This document shows, piece by piece, positions 5,846 through 13,202 of a DNA stretch of 24,323 nt. Below the pieces are notes generated by a model that saw only the letters and a program-made list of their open reading frames with translations, had not been told where the DNA came from and searched no databases. The DNA comes from a virus. The number at the start of each line of letters is the position of its first letter. Within the stretch, counting starts at the first letter, position 1. The position numbers were made by a program, and so were the translations under genes. The stretch spans positions 1 to 24,323 of IMG/VR virus record IMGVR_UViG_3300042375_000481; one strand, 5' to 3'.

Positions 5846-5860
5846 AGTTTGTCAAACTTA
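5846..5860 (-). promoter_or_regulatory. Weak promoter candidate with overlapping dyad
   Basis: On the minus strand TAAGTTTG (5860-5853) matches the TAnnTTTG -7 box upstream of the gene starting at 5833. It overlaps a perfect dyad AGTTTG-T-CAAACT (5846-5858) that could be an operator. No -33 TTTG at the right distance is seen, so the promoter call is weak. Confidence 0.3.
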
Positions 5861-5911
5861 CAAATAAAAACTAATATAATAACGTAATAAATGATTTATT
5901 TTATAATTATT

Positions 5912-7339
5912 TTAAACATAAGATGTTAATACCTTAATTTCATTAGCTGCAACCGCCCCCGTGTCACTATCTGCTGCACCTGTTGTTATTGCTATTGCTA
6001 TACCTGTAGAAAATCGATGTCCTAAAACTCCCATATTAGCCTGAACTGTTCCATTTGTAGGCACTGCAATAGTTATGACAGGAACATCCGTTCCTAATGT
6101 TGGAGCAGAAGCTTTATTATAAAATTTTACATATCGAGTTGCTGCATTGGTATTACTTGCAACAATATTATAAACTGTTCCTGCCGCATTTTTTATAAAA
6201 GCCGCATTAGTAGAAGCAGCACTATTTATATTTGATGCTGTAGGTGTTGCAGGTGTGTTTGTTGTTGTTCCTGCGCTTGTTAAAGAACCAGAAACGGCTG
6301 TAGTAGGTGCGCTTAAAACCCTTACAGGCATTGAATTATTTAACGTTTGTTGTCTTGTTGAAGTAACCGAAATTTGAGTAGGGATATAATCTTCTACTCT
6401 AACCATTCCAACTGTCAACGTTGTGGTTGTTGCAGGTGCTGTAGTACCGTTTTTTGCTCTAATTTGAACGTATAAATCAATGTCGGGTTGTGGTATGTTT
6501 GCATCCCAAGAAGTTCTATCTGCTAAAGCGTTCCCTGCTGCTAAAGTTTTATCGGACAAAGAAGATACTCCATTTTCAGAATTTATTGAGGCTAAATGTC
6601 CTGATGCTGATGTATTTATTGTGGCTGTAACGGCTGTATTTTGCCAACCTTTTCTTCGTGTGTTGAATGTAGCATTTGTAGCTGTAGTACCTGTATAAAG
6701 CAACTCTATTTTATTATATCCTGTTAGCGATAATGTGCCTGAACCACTTGCAGGATAACCTGCCACAGTAAATCGTATAGTGTTTGCGTTTGGTATTGAA
6801 GCAATAACTCCTTCCATTGGAACACCTACACTTGACAAAGCACATAAATCTATTCTTTGCCCTACATTTTGAGCAGTAAATCCGTGTGCTACTTTTGTAA
6901 CATCTACTGTCGTTGTATTTACAATATTATAAGCTAATAAATCCCCTATAATATCAACTAATTCAACAAAGAAGTTGTTATTTACAATCCTTTGAGATAG
7001 TGTTATAATTGATTTTAAGGTTAATGCACCGTTTACGCTTGATATACTTCTAATAACAGATTCCGAATTTGTTGTAGTTCCTGTTGCGATTAGCAAGTTT
7101 CCTGCTGATTGTGAGATTGTCATCCCTGTACCCGTAGCTTTTAAATCAAAATCAGTAGTTAACAACCCAGAGCCAACATTAGCAAAAGAACAATCTATGT
7201 ATTTTTGTGGTGCTGTTCTAACAGGAATTGCAAGTGTATCACTCAAAGGCATATCTGCGTTTGGCGTTGGTAGTTTGCTTATTATTGAATCTTGTTTAGC
7301 TTCTGTTGCTAAATTTCCAAAAGCGTTTTGTAGTGCCAT
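5912..7339 (-). CDS. Virion/tail-fibre structural protein (475 aa)
   Basis: The start, MALQNAFGNLATEAKQDSII, is a pattern found at the head of many phage virion proteins ('LATEAKQDdII..L'). The rest is Thr/Ala/Asn/Ser/Gly-rich and predicted beta. The last ~95 residues (from about 380: AAFIKNAAGTVYNIV...RYVKFYNKASAPTLGTDVPV) form a domain that recurs in phage fibre and capsid-decoration proteins, with a V-Y-N-I-V / K-F-Y-N-K-A core. It lies one base downstream of the collagen-like fibre gene. A fibre or decoration role is inferred; the exact location on the particle is unknown. No enzymatic motif. Confidence 0.65.
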   Translation of the reverse strand: MALQNAFGNLATEAKQDSIISKLPTPNADMPLSDTLAIPVRTAPQKYIDCSFANVGSGLLTTDFDLKATGTGMTISQSAGNLLIATGTTTNSESVIRSISSVNGALTLKSIITLSQRIVNNNFFVELVDIIGDLLAYNIVNTTTVDVTKVAHGFTAQNVGQRIDLCALSSVGVPMEGVIASIPNANTIRFTVAGYPASGSGTLSLTGYNKIELLYTGTTATNATFNTRRKGWQNTAVTATINTSASGHLASINSENGVSSLSDKTLAAGNALADRTSWDANIPQPDIDLYVQIRAKNGTTAPATTTTLTVGMVRVEDYIPTQISVTSTRQQTLNNSMPVRVLSAPTTAVSGSLTSAGTTTNTPATPTASNINSAASTNAAFIKNAAGTVYNIVASNTNAATRYVKFYNKASAPTLGTDVPVITIAVPTNGTVQANMGVLGHRFSTGIAIAITTGAADSDTGAVAANEIKVLTSYV

Positions 7340-7340
7340 A

Positions 7341-7871
7341 TTATATTGTGTTAATCCAAGTTGTTGTTAAATTTCCTAAAGCATCGATTTGATGCCATAC
7401 ATAATTTTGAGATAATGCAGGATCGGTTTGCTGAATAAATACGTTTGTATTTCCATCATTTCCTGTATCGCCTTTTATCCCCTGTATGCCCTGTATTCCT
7501 TGCGCTCCTGTTGCTCCCGTTTCTCCTTGTATTCCTTGACTGCCATTTGTACCATTATCGCCTGTATCTCCTTTTATTCCTTGAATACCTTGTGCGCCCG
7601 TGTTTCCCGTATCGCCTTTAATACCTTGTATTCCTTGTATTCCTTGTTCTCCATCTGTTCCATTCGTTCCATTCGTTCCATTCGTTCCTGCTGCTCCTTG
7701 AATTCCTTGAATTCCTTGCGAACCCGTATCGCCTTTTTGTCCTTGTATTCCAAACTCCGCTATTGCAATCGTTACGGGTATTGTATTTTCGGTAATAGAT
7801 ACAGTAATATTTTCGGTAATTTCATCAACCGTTATATTTACATTTTCAACTATTTCGTTAATGGTTATCAT
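7341..7871 (-). CDS. Collagen-like tail-fibre protein (176 aa)
   Basis: Residues 41-142 are 34 uninterrupted Gly-X-Y triplets (e.g. GIQGIQGIKGDTG repeated, plus GTNGTNGTNGTDG), which should form a trimeric collagen-like rod of roughly 30 nm. There is no proline in the repeats. The N-terminal 40 residues are Val/Ile/Thr/Glu/Asn beta repeats (ENVNITVDEITENITVSI), probably a particle-anchoring region; the C-terminal 34 residues (QQTDPALSQNYVWHQID...) form a small cap. Phage fibres commonly use such rods. Its start overlaps the stop of the preceding gene by 4 bases. Receptor binding is inferred. Confidence 0.8.
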   Translation of the reverse strand: MITINEIVENVNITVDEITENITVSITENTIPVTIAIAEFGIQGQKGDTGSQGIQGIQGAAGTNGTNGTNGTDGEQGIQGIQGIKGDTGNTGAQGIQGIKGDTGDNGTNGSQGIQGETGATGAQGIQGIQGIKGDTGNDGNTNVFIQQTDPALSQNYVWHQIDALGNLTTTWINTI

Positions 7872-8191
7872 ACTGTTTTGTCTTGTTCTATTAAAATTGA
7901 ACCCTCAAAATAAGTCATTACATCTCCGTTGCTATCTGTTATCTGAAAATCATAAACATAAGTAGCAGGTTTAAAATCTAATATTCTTTTATTCATTGTG
8001 ATTGTTCCCGTTGCTGCATTTGTTACTACAAATGTGCTGCCAACCGTTGACCATTCAAAAGATACATTTGAAGCACCTGCCAATCTAAACTGCATTTTAA
8101 TAGTTGCGCCCGTAATATTGAATCCTAAAACTATTTGACGTGCTTTGAAAGTATCGCCTTTTCTATGGTTTGGAAAATTGTATGTTGTCAT
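7868..8191 (-). CDS. Tail/baseplate-associated beta protein, BppU-like (107 aa)
   Basis: An all-beta protein whose pattern, HRKGDTFKARQIVLGFNITGATIKMQFR then TNAATGTITMNKRILDFKPATYVYDFQITDSNGDVMTYFEGSILIEQD, matches the general form of phage baseplate upper-protein (BppU N-terminal-like) domains: 'kGdtf... tga.i.mqfR ... itd...fkpg.y.YDi.v...ng...y..G.i.i..d.t'. It is coupled to the lysozyme upstream (4-base overlap) and to the collagen-like fibre downstream, so it may help attach fibres. The family match is by eye only. Confidence 0.55.
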   Translation of the reverse strand: MTTYNFPNHRKGDTFKARQIVLGFNITGATIKMQFRLAGASNVSFEWSTVGSTFVVTNAATGTITMNKRILDFKPATYVYDFQITDSNGDVMTYFEGSILIEQDKTV

Positions 8192-8634
8192 AAATAATAA
8201 TTTATTTGTTCCTGATTTCTTCTTATTGTTAATCCGTTTACAATCTTGCCCCCTGCTTTATTCCATTTTAAAAACTCGGTTTTAATGCTCGGATCGTTTG
8301 GGTTACTATTGACTTTCTTTAATAAAGTACTACTTATAAATGCTCCCGTTCCTACATTGTAAGCGAAAGAAACCAAACTGTTAAATTGATTTTGTGTAAC
8401 GGTTTTTTTTAATTGTCGATTGACTGCTAAAGCGAAACGGTCTGCAATCTCTTTAAACATTTCAAAGGCTTGTACTTGTGTAATTGCTTCGTCTAATAAA
8501 GTTACGTGTTTCCCGTTGCTGTAATAGGTGTTACCGTACCCGATAGTAGGTATTCTTGCACTACACAAATAAGGTTTAAGTTTCAAACCCTCAAACCCTG
8601 TTATTAATTTATAACCGTTTTCGTCTAATTTCAT
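8188..8634 (-). CDS. Endolysin, GH24 lysozyme (148 aa)
   Basis: Muramidase that cuts the glycan chains of peptidoglycan. It has the GH24 catalytic triad with the expected spacing: Glu15 in GFEG, Cys24 in PYLCSAR, and Thr30 in IPTIGYGNT (E-x8-C-x5-T, as in the P1/P21-type enzymes where Cys or Asp occupies the middle site). The remaining family pattern, QNQFNSLVSFAYNVGTGAF and a final RR-x-E(Q)E segment, is present. Length equals the P22-type lysozymes. There is no signal or SAR sequence, so it needs a holin to cross the membrane. It overlaps both neighbours by 4 bases in a lysis cassette. Confidence 0.95.
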   Translation of the reverse strand: MKLDENGYKLITGFEGLKLKPYLCSARIPTIGYGNTYYSNGKHVTLLDEAITQVQAFEMFKEIADRFALAVNRQLKKTVTQNQFNSLVSFAYNVGTGAFISSTLLKKVNSNPNDPSIKTEFLKWNKAGGKIVNGLTIRRNQEQINYYL

Positions 8635-8924
8635 CCAAAAAGTAGTTTTAAAATTATACCTACAAATCCAACAAACACAACACCAACGCCATATTTCAAC
8701 TGCTCGAAAACTATTTCTTTTTTACCGTTGGCAAGTTTAATCGCTTCAATTTCTAATTTTATTAATTTGATTTCTGATTGAATTATGGCAACCTCTGGAA
8801 CGATTCCCTTTTTACCGTTTGCATCTGTACCTATCAAAGCCGCTAAAACATCGTTTACATCGCTTTTAATGAACTTTAAATGATTTTCTACACGGTCTAT
8901 TCTTTCGGATTCTAACTTGGTCAT
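8631..8924 (-). CDS. Coiled-coil protein with C-terminal membrane helix, possible holin partner (97 aa)
   Basis: Residues 1-75 are charged and helical with heptad-like spacing (ERIDRVENHLKFIKSDVNDV; IQSEIKLIKLEIEAIK). The C-terminus (about 76-96, QLKYGVGVVFVGFVGIILKLLFG) is one membrane helix. This resembles the XhlA/haemolysin-type small proteins that accompany holins. It overlaps the lysozyme gene by 4 bases and shares a TAATG junction with the two-span holin candidate upstream. It could itself be a class III holin, or a regulator of lysis timing. Confidence 0.6.
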   Translation of the reverse strand: MTKLESERIDRVENHLKFIKSDVNDVLAALIGTDANGKKGIVPEVAIIQSEIKLIKLEIEAIKLANGKKEIVFEQLKYGVGVVFVGFVGIILKLLFG

Positions 8925-9097
8925 TATTCAGTCGGTTTTTTATCTCCTACAAAATATCCAAAAGCCGCTGTTAGTGCTGCAAAAATTAAACTTTTCCAAT
9001 CTCTAGCAAAGTCAAAGTTTCCGTTTGTAATTATCGGCTGCGCTAAAAACCAAAACGCTCCTAAAAATCCTAATACTGTTGTTTTTAAATCTGTCAT
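8924..9097 (-). CDS. Two-span holin candidate (57 aa)
   Basis: A 57-residue ORF, MTDLKTTVLGFLGAFWFLAQ..., with a first membrane helix at about 7-24, a short polar loop (TNGNFDFARDWKS), a second helix at about 37-51 (LIFAALTAAFGYFVG), and a charged tail DKKPTE. Small size, two helices and a charged C-terminus are the hallmarks of a class II holin, and it sits two genes from the lysozyme. Its stop overlaps the next start (TAATG) and the upstream gene ends one base before its ATG. The Bacteroidota phage pattern 'G...aq.i...g...dw..l..a...a..Gyf..d' is recognisable. Confidence 0.7.
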   Translation of the reverse strand: MTDLKTTVLGFLGAFWFLAQPIITNGNFDFARDWKSLIFAALTAAFGYFVGDKKPTE

Positions 9098-9098
9098 T

Positions 9099-9377
9099 TT
9101 ATTTCTGTTTAAAAATTGTTTTTAAAAAATTAATTATACTTTGTAAAAAAGAAACTTTCTTTTTTGGTGTTGTTTTTATTTCTGTTGGCACTTCCCATTT
9201 TGGCACTCCTAAACTCACTTCTTCTACTATCGTATCAACACTTTGCATTATTGGGAATGTTTCCCCTATTGTGTAGGTTTCGTTTCCTGCTGCTACTATT
9301 GAACTTTGCCCCAATGCTATATTTACAAATAGTATAAAAACTATTAGGTGTTGACGGATAAGGATTGTTGATGACAT
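9099..9377 (-). CDS. Secreted protein with cationic amphipathic C-terminus (92 aa)
   Basis: The N-terminus is a signal peptide (about 1-23, ending NIALGQ). The next stretch, SSIVAAGNETYTIGETFPI, resembles the first strands of flavobacterial surface proteins ('..i.s.Gn...ytiGe..'). Residues 70-92 (KKKVSFLQSIINFLKTIFKQ) are basic and would form an amphipathic helix. It lies directly upstream of the holin-like gene, so a role in lysis, membrane disruption or surface change of the host is possible. No known family can be assigned with certainty. Confidence 0.55.
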   Translation of the reverse strand: MSSTILIRQHLIVFILFVNIALGQSSIVAAGNETYTIGETFPIMQSVDTIVEEVSLGVPKWEVPTEIKTTPKKKVSFLQSIINFLKTIFKQK

Positions 9378-9380
9378 AGG

Positions 9381-12300
9381 TTATTTAAATTTTAAAACAT
9401 TAGTTCTTACTGCTTTTAAAACTTTAGGAGTTGCCCCTAAATCAAATTTACCTGCTTCGGTTGTTGATATACCCAATTCGTGACCAACTTCTAATGTATA
9501 TGCCGTTGTTTCTTTTGTAGAGAATCGTTGACCAGAAAGCTCTGAATTGATTTCGCCTGCTGTAATAATTCTACATTCAGCACCTACAATTACATCATCA
9601 AGACAAATTCCATCTATTTTATAATCTGAATTTACTGCTTTTCTAAATGATTTTCTTTCAGTAAAAACAACTCCCATCCCTGATAAAACTTCTGTTGCAT
9701 CTGCATTTATCATTTGATAAACATTGTTGAATTGTGGGTAATAATCTTGACCCACTACATATTCATCTACATCTGCAACCGCACCAATAACGGCTGTTAT
9801 TTCAGCGATTATTGTAGCGTTAGAATAATTTGGAGCAACTGTGTTTGCTGTTCCGTTGTAATTTTTATCAAAAACAATGTTATAAGACGTTCCATCAACA
9901 ATAACAGTCAGAGTTTTATTTACAGCCGAACAATTCCCAAGTCTTTTTCCTAAAGCTCCAATGTATTTATCGCTTGAAATCCCAACTAAGTATTGTCCAA
10001 TATCCAATAAACCAATAGCATATCCTTTTAATGCTTGACCGCCGACTGCTCTTTGATAACCATAAATTTGTTTACGATTATATCTATTTACAATTTCAGT
10101 AGATTCGTTCGAATTTCCAATTATCAAATTAAAAGCCGTTGAATTTTGGTCGAATGTAACCGTTGAACTCGCTCCGGTAGATTTAGATTTAATTCTCAAA
10201 CCTTTTCCTGTCATTCCGGAATTATCAAAAGCAATTGGATTGTCATTTATCACCACTTCAATTTCTGCGTGGTCGGCTCTTTGATTAATTAATTCTTCGG
10301 GAATCCAAGGGGAATTATCGTAGTTGATTGAACCAAAATCAAAAACACAATCTTGTAAAATGAATTTATCTCTAACCCCAGAACCTAACGACTGAACTCT
10401 TAAAACTTTTTCGTTATGGTTTATTTTTGTTCTGATATATTTTAAAACAGAAGGCTTTGTAAAACTTTCGTTCGTGTGAACGTATCCAGCGTAAACTTTT
10501 CCTTTGATTTCGCAATCTTCCAATGTGATTTCCTGTCCGTCCGACATTCCCAAACCAAAAGGTGTTGTGGCTGCCCAAACAGTAAGTGCATCACCAGTGT
10601 TTCCTTTGTGCCAAATTTTGCAGCTTTTAAAGTTTTGAATATAATCTTTACAGCCAAAACGACCTCCATCAATATGCAGTGGATAACGTAAATTTTCGCC
10701 TGTAATAGTTAAATTTTCAATTCGTGAATTGTTAATGTCGTGCCTCACTGTTTGATACAATTGATAGGCAAATCCAGTCGTTAAATTGTTTGGTAAAAAT
10801 CCAATGATTTGAGAATCGTCTTTATTAATTCCAACCAAATGAATGTAAGGTTTCAATAAAACAAACGAAAGTTGACCGCCTGCTGATTTATCAAAATGGC
10901 TTGATTGTGTAGCTTCAAAAATCCCAATTACTTTGATAATATATTGCTTTGCTCCCGATGCATCGGTAATAGCATCGATACAATCTTGAACGGCTCGTCT
11001 GCCTGTATAATCACAATCTACACCTACGGTTCCAAATCTTCTTACGGTTTTAGTGACATAAGTATTTCCGTCAATAATAGACACTCTTTGATTTAGTAAA
11101 TCAATTTCATTCAAAACGCTGTTACTGCTTTGAATCGAATAACTTTCGGCTGTCACGTTTACAACGCTTGCAACTGCATTAGCATTTGAAAGTTGTAAAT
11201 AAGCAGAATAACCATAAGAGTTATCTAAATCTGATTGTGTAACTATCCATTCAAAATTGTACGTACGTGTTAAATTAGCACCTGCAATTACATCAGTAAA
11301 CGAAGTAAGTGTTGGCGAAATCCCTGCCGAAACAAAACCTCCATTTGCCCATCTTTGAAGTAAAAAAGATGTTGGAATACTTGATAATTGCAAGTAATTT
11401 GTAAACTTTACAACTACATTAAAATATAGTTTTTGATTTATAAATGCATTAGCATTCAATGATAAAACGGCTGGTAAAATGGTAAAATAAGAACCGCTTC
11501 CGTTACTTGCAATAGGAATGGAATAACCATCAGTTATTGCACTCGCTCCATTTGTGGCAGAGCCTAAAGCGTAATAATTAGGAATTGCATCGGTAGAAAT
11601 TAAAATTTCATTACTTAAATCGTCAATTCTTTGATTTGTAACAACTGAATTACTTTCAGATATTTCAATTCTTCCTTTTGTATCAAATGCTTCTAATACT
11701 TCTAAATCACCAATAGTTACGGTTACAGTTTCAGAAACAGCCGTATAACTCCCTAAGAAAATCAAACATCTGTAATAATTAGAATTATCAATATCAGACT
11801 GCGTTAAAATTCTTTTATAGGTATAAGTGAATTTTTTAGTTATTCCAATAATTTCTTCTGTAACACTGGTTGGTGTAACGCCAATATTTGATACATAATC
11901 AGCAGGATAAATCCATTTTTGAACTTGTAAACCTATTGCATTGGTATAGACTGAAAATTTGCTTACTGTAACAGAAAATTTAAATATAATTTCCTGACCT
12001 ACAAAATATTTTGAAACATCGATAGGTAATTTATTAAATGAAACATATGAGTTTTCGCCAGTTTGTCCTGTTGGAATTGTGAAAACTTTATCTAAATAAG
12101 TTGCTCCACTCGATGCGCCTCCACTATATTCAAAAGGAAATGATTGAAGTTTTAAATTTTCTATTTTTTCATTCAACAACCTGTCATTATTAGCGGAACC
12201 CGGCTTTTCCGTTTCACTAGAAGTAAAATCATCAATAACATCTGAAACATTGACTTTTGAAGTGACATCATAAGCAACTTGGCTAATACTAAAAACTCCT

Positions 12301-12563
12301 GATAGGTTTCTAAAGATTGTACCTCTGCTATTGGCACCTAAAACAACACCACCAAAATTAGTATAAGTTCCTGCCTCTATACATTCCCAATAGTTGATAC
12401 CTGTTCCTGCTGGTGTATCGGTTGGAACTACTACCCCTAAATTGGGAGCATAACGAGTGTAAATTTCGCTAAAGTTTTCGTTTGCTTTTCTTTGTGATTC
12501 TCTTAAAGTATCGCCCGTTCCATCGCCTGCTACTGTACCTATATTTATTACTTGTTGTGGCAT
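9381..12563 (-). CDS. Tail spike/fibre with duplicated beta-sandwich modules and beta-helix (1060 aa)
   Basis: The first 36 residues (NIGTVAGDGTGDTLRESQRKANENFSEIY) are the common virion-anchor motif of tail fibres. Residues about 143-292 and 328-478 are two copies of one ~150-residue beta domain: both contain SY-x-(F/I)...kW/RW...-V/I-TPT/SPTL, a RTYNF/FTYTY strand and LTQSDIDNS / VTQSDLDNS. Each is flanked by short heptad-like segments (NNDRLLNEKIENL, NQRIDDLSNEI, NEIDLLNQRV). Residues about 505-760 look like a right-handed beta-helix of the pectate-lyase fold (R.AVQDCIDAI..., IENLTITGEN..., LEDCEIKG). The C-terminal 200 residues may be a trimerisation or receptor domain. No catalytic residues are identified. 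Confidence 0.8.
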   Translation of the reverse strand: MPQQVINIGTVAGDGTGDTLRESQRKANENFSEIYTRYAPNLGVVVPTDTPAGTGINYWECIEAGTYTNFGGVVLGANSRGTIFRNLSGVFSISQVAYDVTSKVNVSDVIDDFTSSETEKPGSANNDRLLNEKIENLKLQSFPFEYSGGASSGATYLDKVFTIPTGQTGENSYVSFNKLPIDVSKYFVGQEIIFKFSVTVSKFSVYTNAIGLQVQKWIYPADYVSNIGVTPTSVTEEIIGITKKFTYTYKRILTQSDIDNSNYYRCLIFLGSYTAVSETVTVTIGDLEVLEAFDTKGRIEISESNSVVTNQRIDDLSNEILISTDAIPNYYALGSATNGASAITDGYSIPIASNGSGSYFTILPAVLSLNANAFINQKLYFNVVVKFTNYLQLSSIPTSFLLQRWANGGFVSAGISPTLTSFTDVIAGANLTRTYNFEWIVTQSDLDNSYGYSAYLQLSNANAVASVVNVTAESYSIQSSNSVLNEIDLLNQRVSIIDGNTYVTKTVRRFGTVGVDCDYTGRRAVQDCIDAITDASGAKQYIIKVIGIFEATQSSHFDKSAGGQLSFVLLKPYIHLVGINKDDSQIIGFLPNNLTTGFAYQLYQTVRHDINNSRIENLTITGENLRYPLHIDGGRFGCKDYIQNFKSCKIWHKGNTGDALTVWAATTPFGLGMSDGQEITLEDCEIKGKVYAGYVHTNESFTKPSVLKYIRTKINHNEKVLRVQSLGSGVRDKFILQDCVFDFGSINYDNSPWIPEELINQRADHAEIEVVINDNPIAFDNSGMTGKGLRIKSKSTGASSTVTFDQNSTAFNLIIGNSNESTEIVNRYNRKQIYGYQRAVGGQALKGYAIGLLDIGQYLVGISSDKYIGALGKRLGNCSAVNKTLTVIVDGTSYNIVFDKNYNGTANTVAPNYSNATIIAEITAVIGAVADVDEYVVGQDYYPQFNNVYQMINADATEVLSGMGVVFTERKSFRKAVNSDYKIDGICLDDVIVGAECRIITAGEINSELSGQRFSTKETTAYTLEVGHELGISTTEAGKFDLGATPKVLKAVRTNVLKFK
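11130..12137 (-). repeat. Tandem duplicated ~150-residue domain inside tail spike
   Basis: Codons 143-292 (12137-11688) and 328-478 (11582-11130) encode two diverged copies of the same domain. Anchors: LQVQKW versus LLQRW, GVTPTSVTE versus GISPTLTSF, KFTYTYKRILTQSDIDNS versus TRTYNFEWIVTQSDLDNS, and a final VTVTIGDL versus VNVTAESY. The likeness is seen at protein level; DNA identity is low, so the duplication is old. Confidence 0.7.
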
Positions 12564-12661
12564 TTATTTTCTTTTTGTTTTGATAAGTACAATTCTATTT
12601 TTTTAATCAATTTTGCTACTTTTACGTGATCTACTTTATCCGTTTGGGAAGTCTCTTTCAT
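12548..12661 (-). CDS. 37-residue basic ORF bridging connector and spike genes
   Basis: An ATG at 12661, 26 bases before the stop of the connector-like gene, opens a 37-codon frame (MKETSQTDKVDHVKVAKLIK...) that ends 16 bases inside the tail-spike gene. It fills exactly the 72-base gap between the two genes. The product is lysine-rich with an amphipathic helix (VKVAKLIKKIELYLSKQ). Overlaps at both ends fit a compact phage operon, but a chance frame cannot be excluded. Confidence 0.4.
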   Translation of the reverse strand: MKETSQTDKVDHVKVAKLIKKIELYLSKQKENKCHNK

Positions 12662-13196
12662 AGTCGTTATATGATTTATTAGGTGTGTTATCGTTTCCTG
12701 ATTGTCCGAAATACCAACCGCCATAACTTTGTCGTGATGCCGGTACGATGGTAGTGCTTAGATAGACTAAATACTCTGGCAAATTATTTCTAACTAACCA
12801 TTTTTCAAGTCGTGCCTGATACATTTCTGCTTTGCTTCTTTGATTCTGTACTAAGAAATCAACTTCGTTTTTCTCTACGGGTGTTCCGTTTTGTGGTGTG
12901 TTCTTAAATATCCCCCCATTAGAAACCATATACGCACCTACTAAAAGGTATTCTACCGCACTTTGATGGATTAAAAAAGGTTTGATATACTTGTCGTACA
13001 AAATAGCATAAAGACCGCTTAAAGTGTTTGCTGTGTAGTCTGTTTTAATCTTTTCGTATAATGTTTCCCCTAAGATTTCTTCAAGTTTAGATACTTGAGC
13101 ATCTGCGATACAAAATCTAAATTTATCTACATCAATATTCCCCCCTAAAGGAGTATTTTCGGTTATATCTATGTCGTTTAATAGTAGTGCTTCCAT
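12636..13196 (-). CDS. Head-tail connector-like protein, DUF6712-type (186 aa)
   Basis: A mostly helical protein of 186 residues directly downstream of the portal gene. Its N-terminal half (ITENTPLGGNIDVDKFRFCIADAQVSKLEEILGETLYEKIKTDY) has the shape of phage connector/adaptor subunits ('i...t.l..nid.dk....i..aq..~i..iLG..Ly..i'), and the following region (KYIKPFLIHQSAVEYLLVGAY) is similar to that group in Bacteroidota phages. Role and position are those of a gp6/gp15-like connector joining portal to tail. The last third is Gly/Asn/Tyr-rich. Family call by eye. Confidence 0.65.
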   Translation of the reverse strand: MEALLLNDIDITENTPLGGNIDVDKFRFCIADAQVSKLEEILGETLYEKIKTDYTANTLSGLYAILYDKYIKPFLIHQSAVEYLLVGAYMVSNGGIFKNTPQNGTPVEKNEVDFLVQNQRSKAEMYQARLEKWLVRNNLPEYLVYLSTTIVPASRQSYGGWYFGQSGNDNTPNKSYNDYERDFPNG

Positions 13197-13202
13197 AATA
13201 TA

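Noticed and set aside
7446-7751. Short tandem DNA repeats (TTGTATTCCTTG-like) that could suggest a CRISPR array
   Set aside because: The repeats are the codons of Gly-X-Y triplets in frame; there are no regular unique spacers or conserved repeat length.
7428-7913. Open frame of 161 codons on the plus strand
   Set aside because: It is the antisense of the collagen-like gene. The Gly-X-Y codon pattern keeps the opposite frame open; the product is a low-complexity S/I/R/Y/L/C string with no domain.
10442-10672. 76-codon minus-strand frame inside the tail spike
   Set aside because: Alternative frame within a clearly coding beta-helix region; composition is not protein-like and the long frame explains the DNA.
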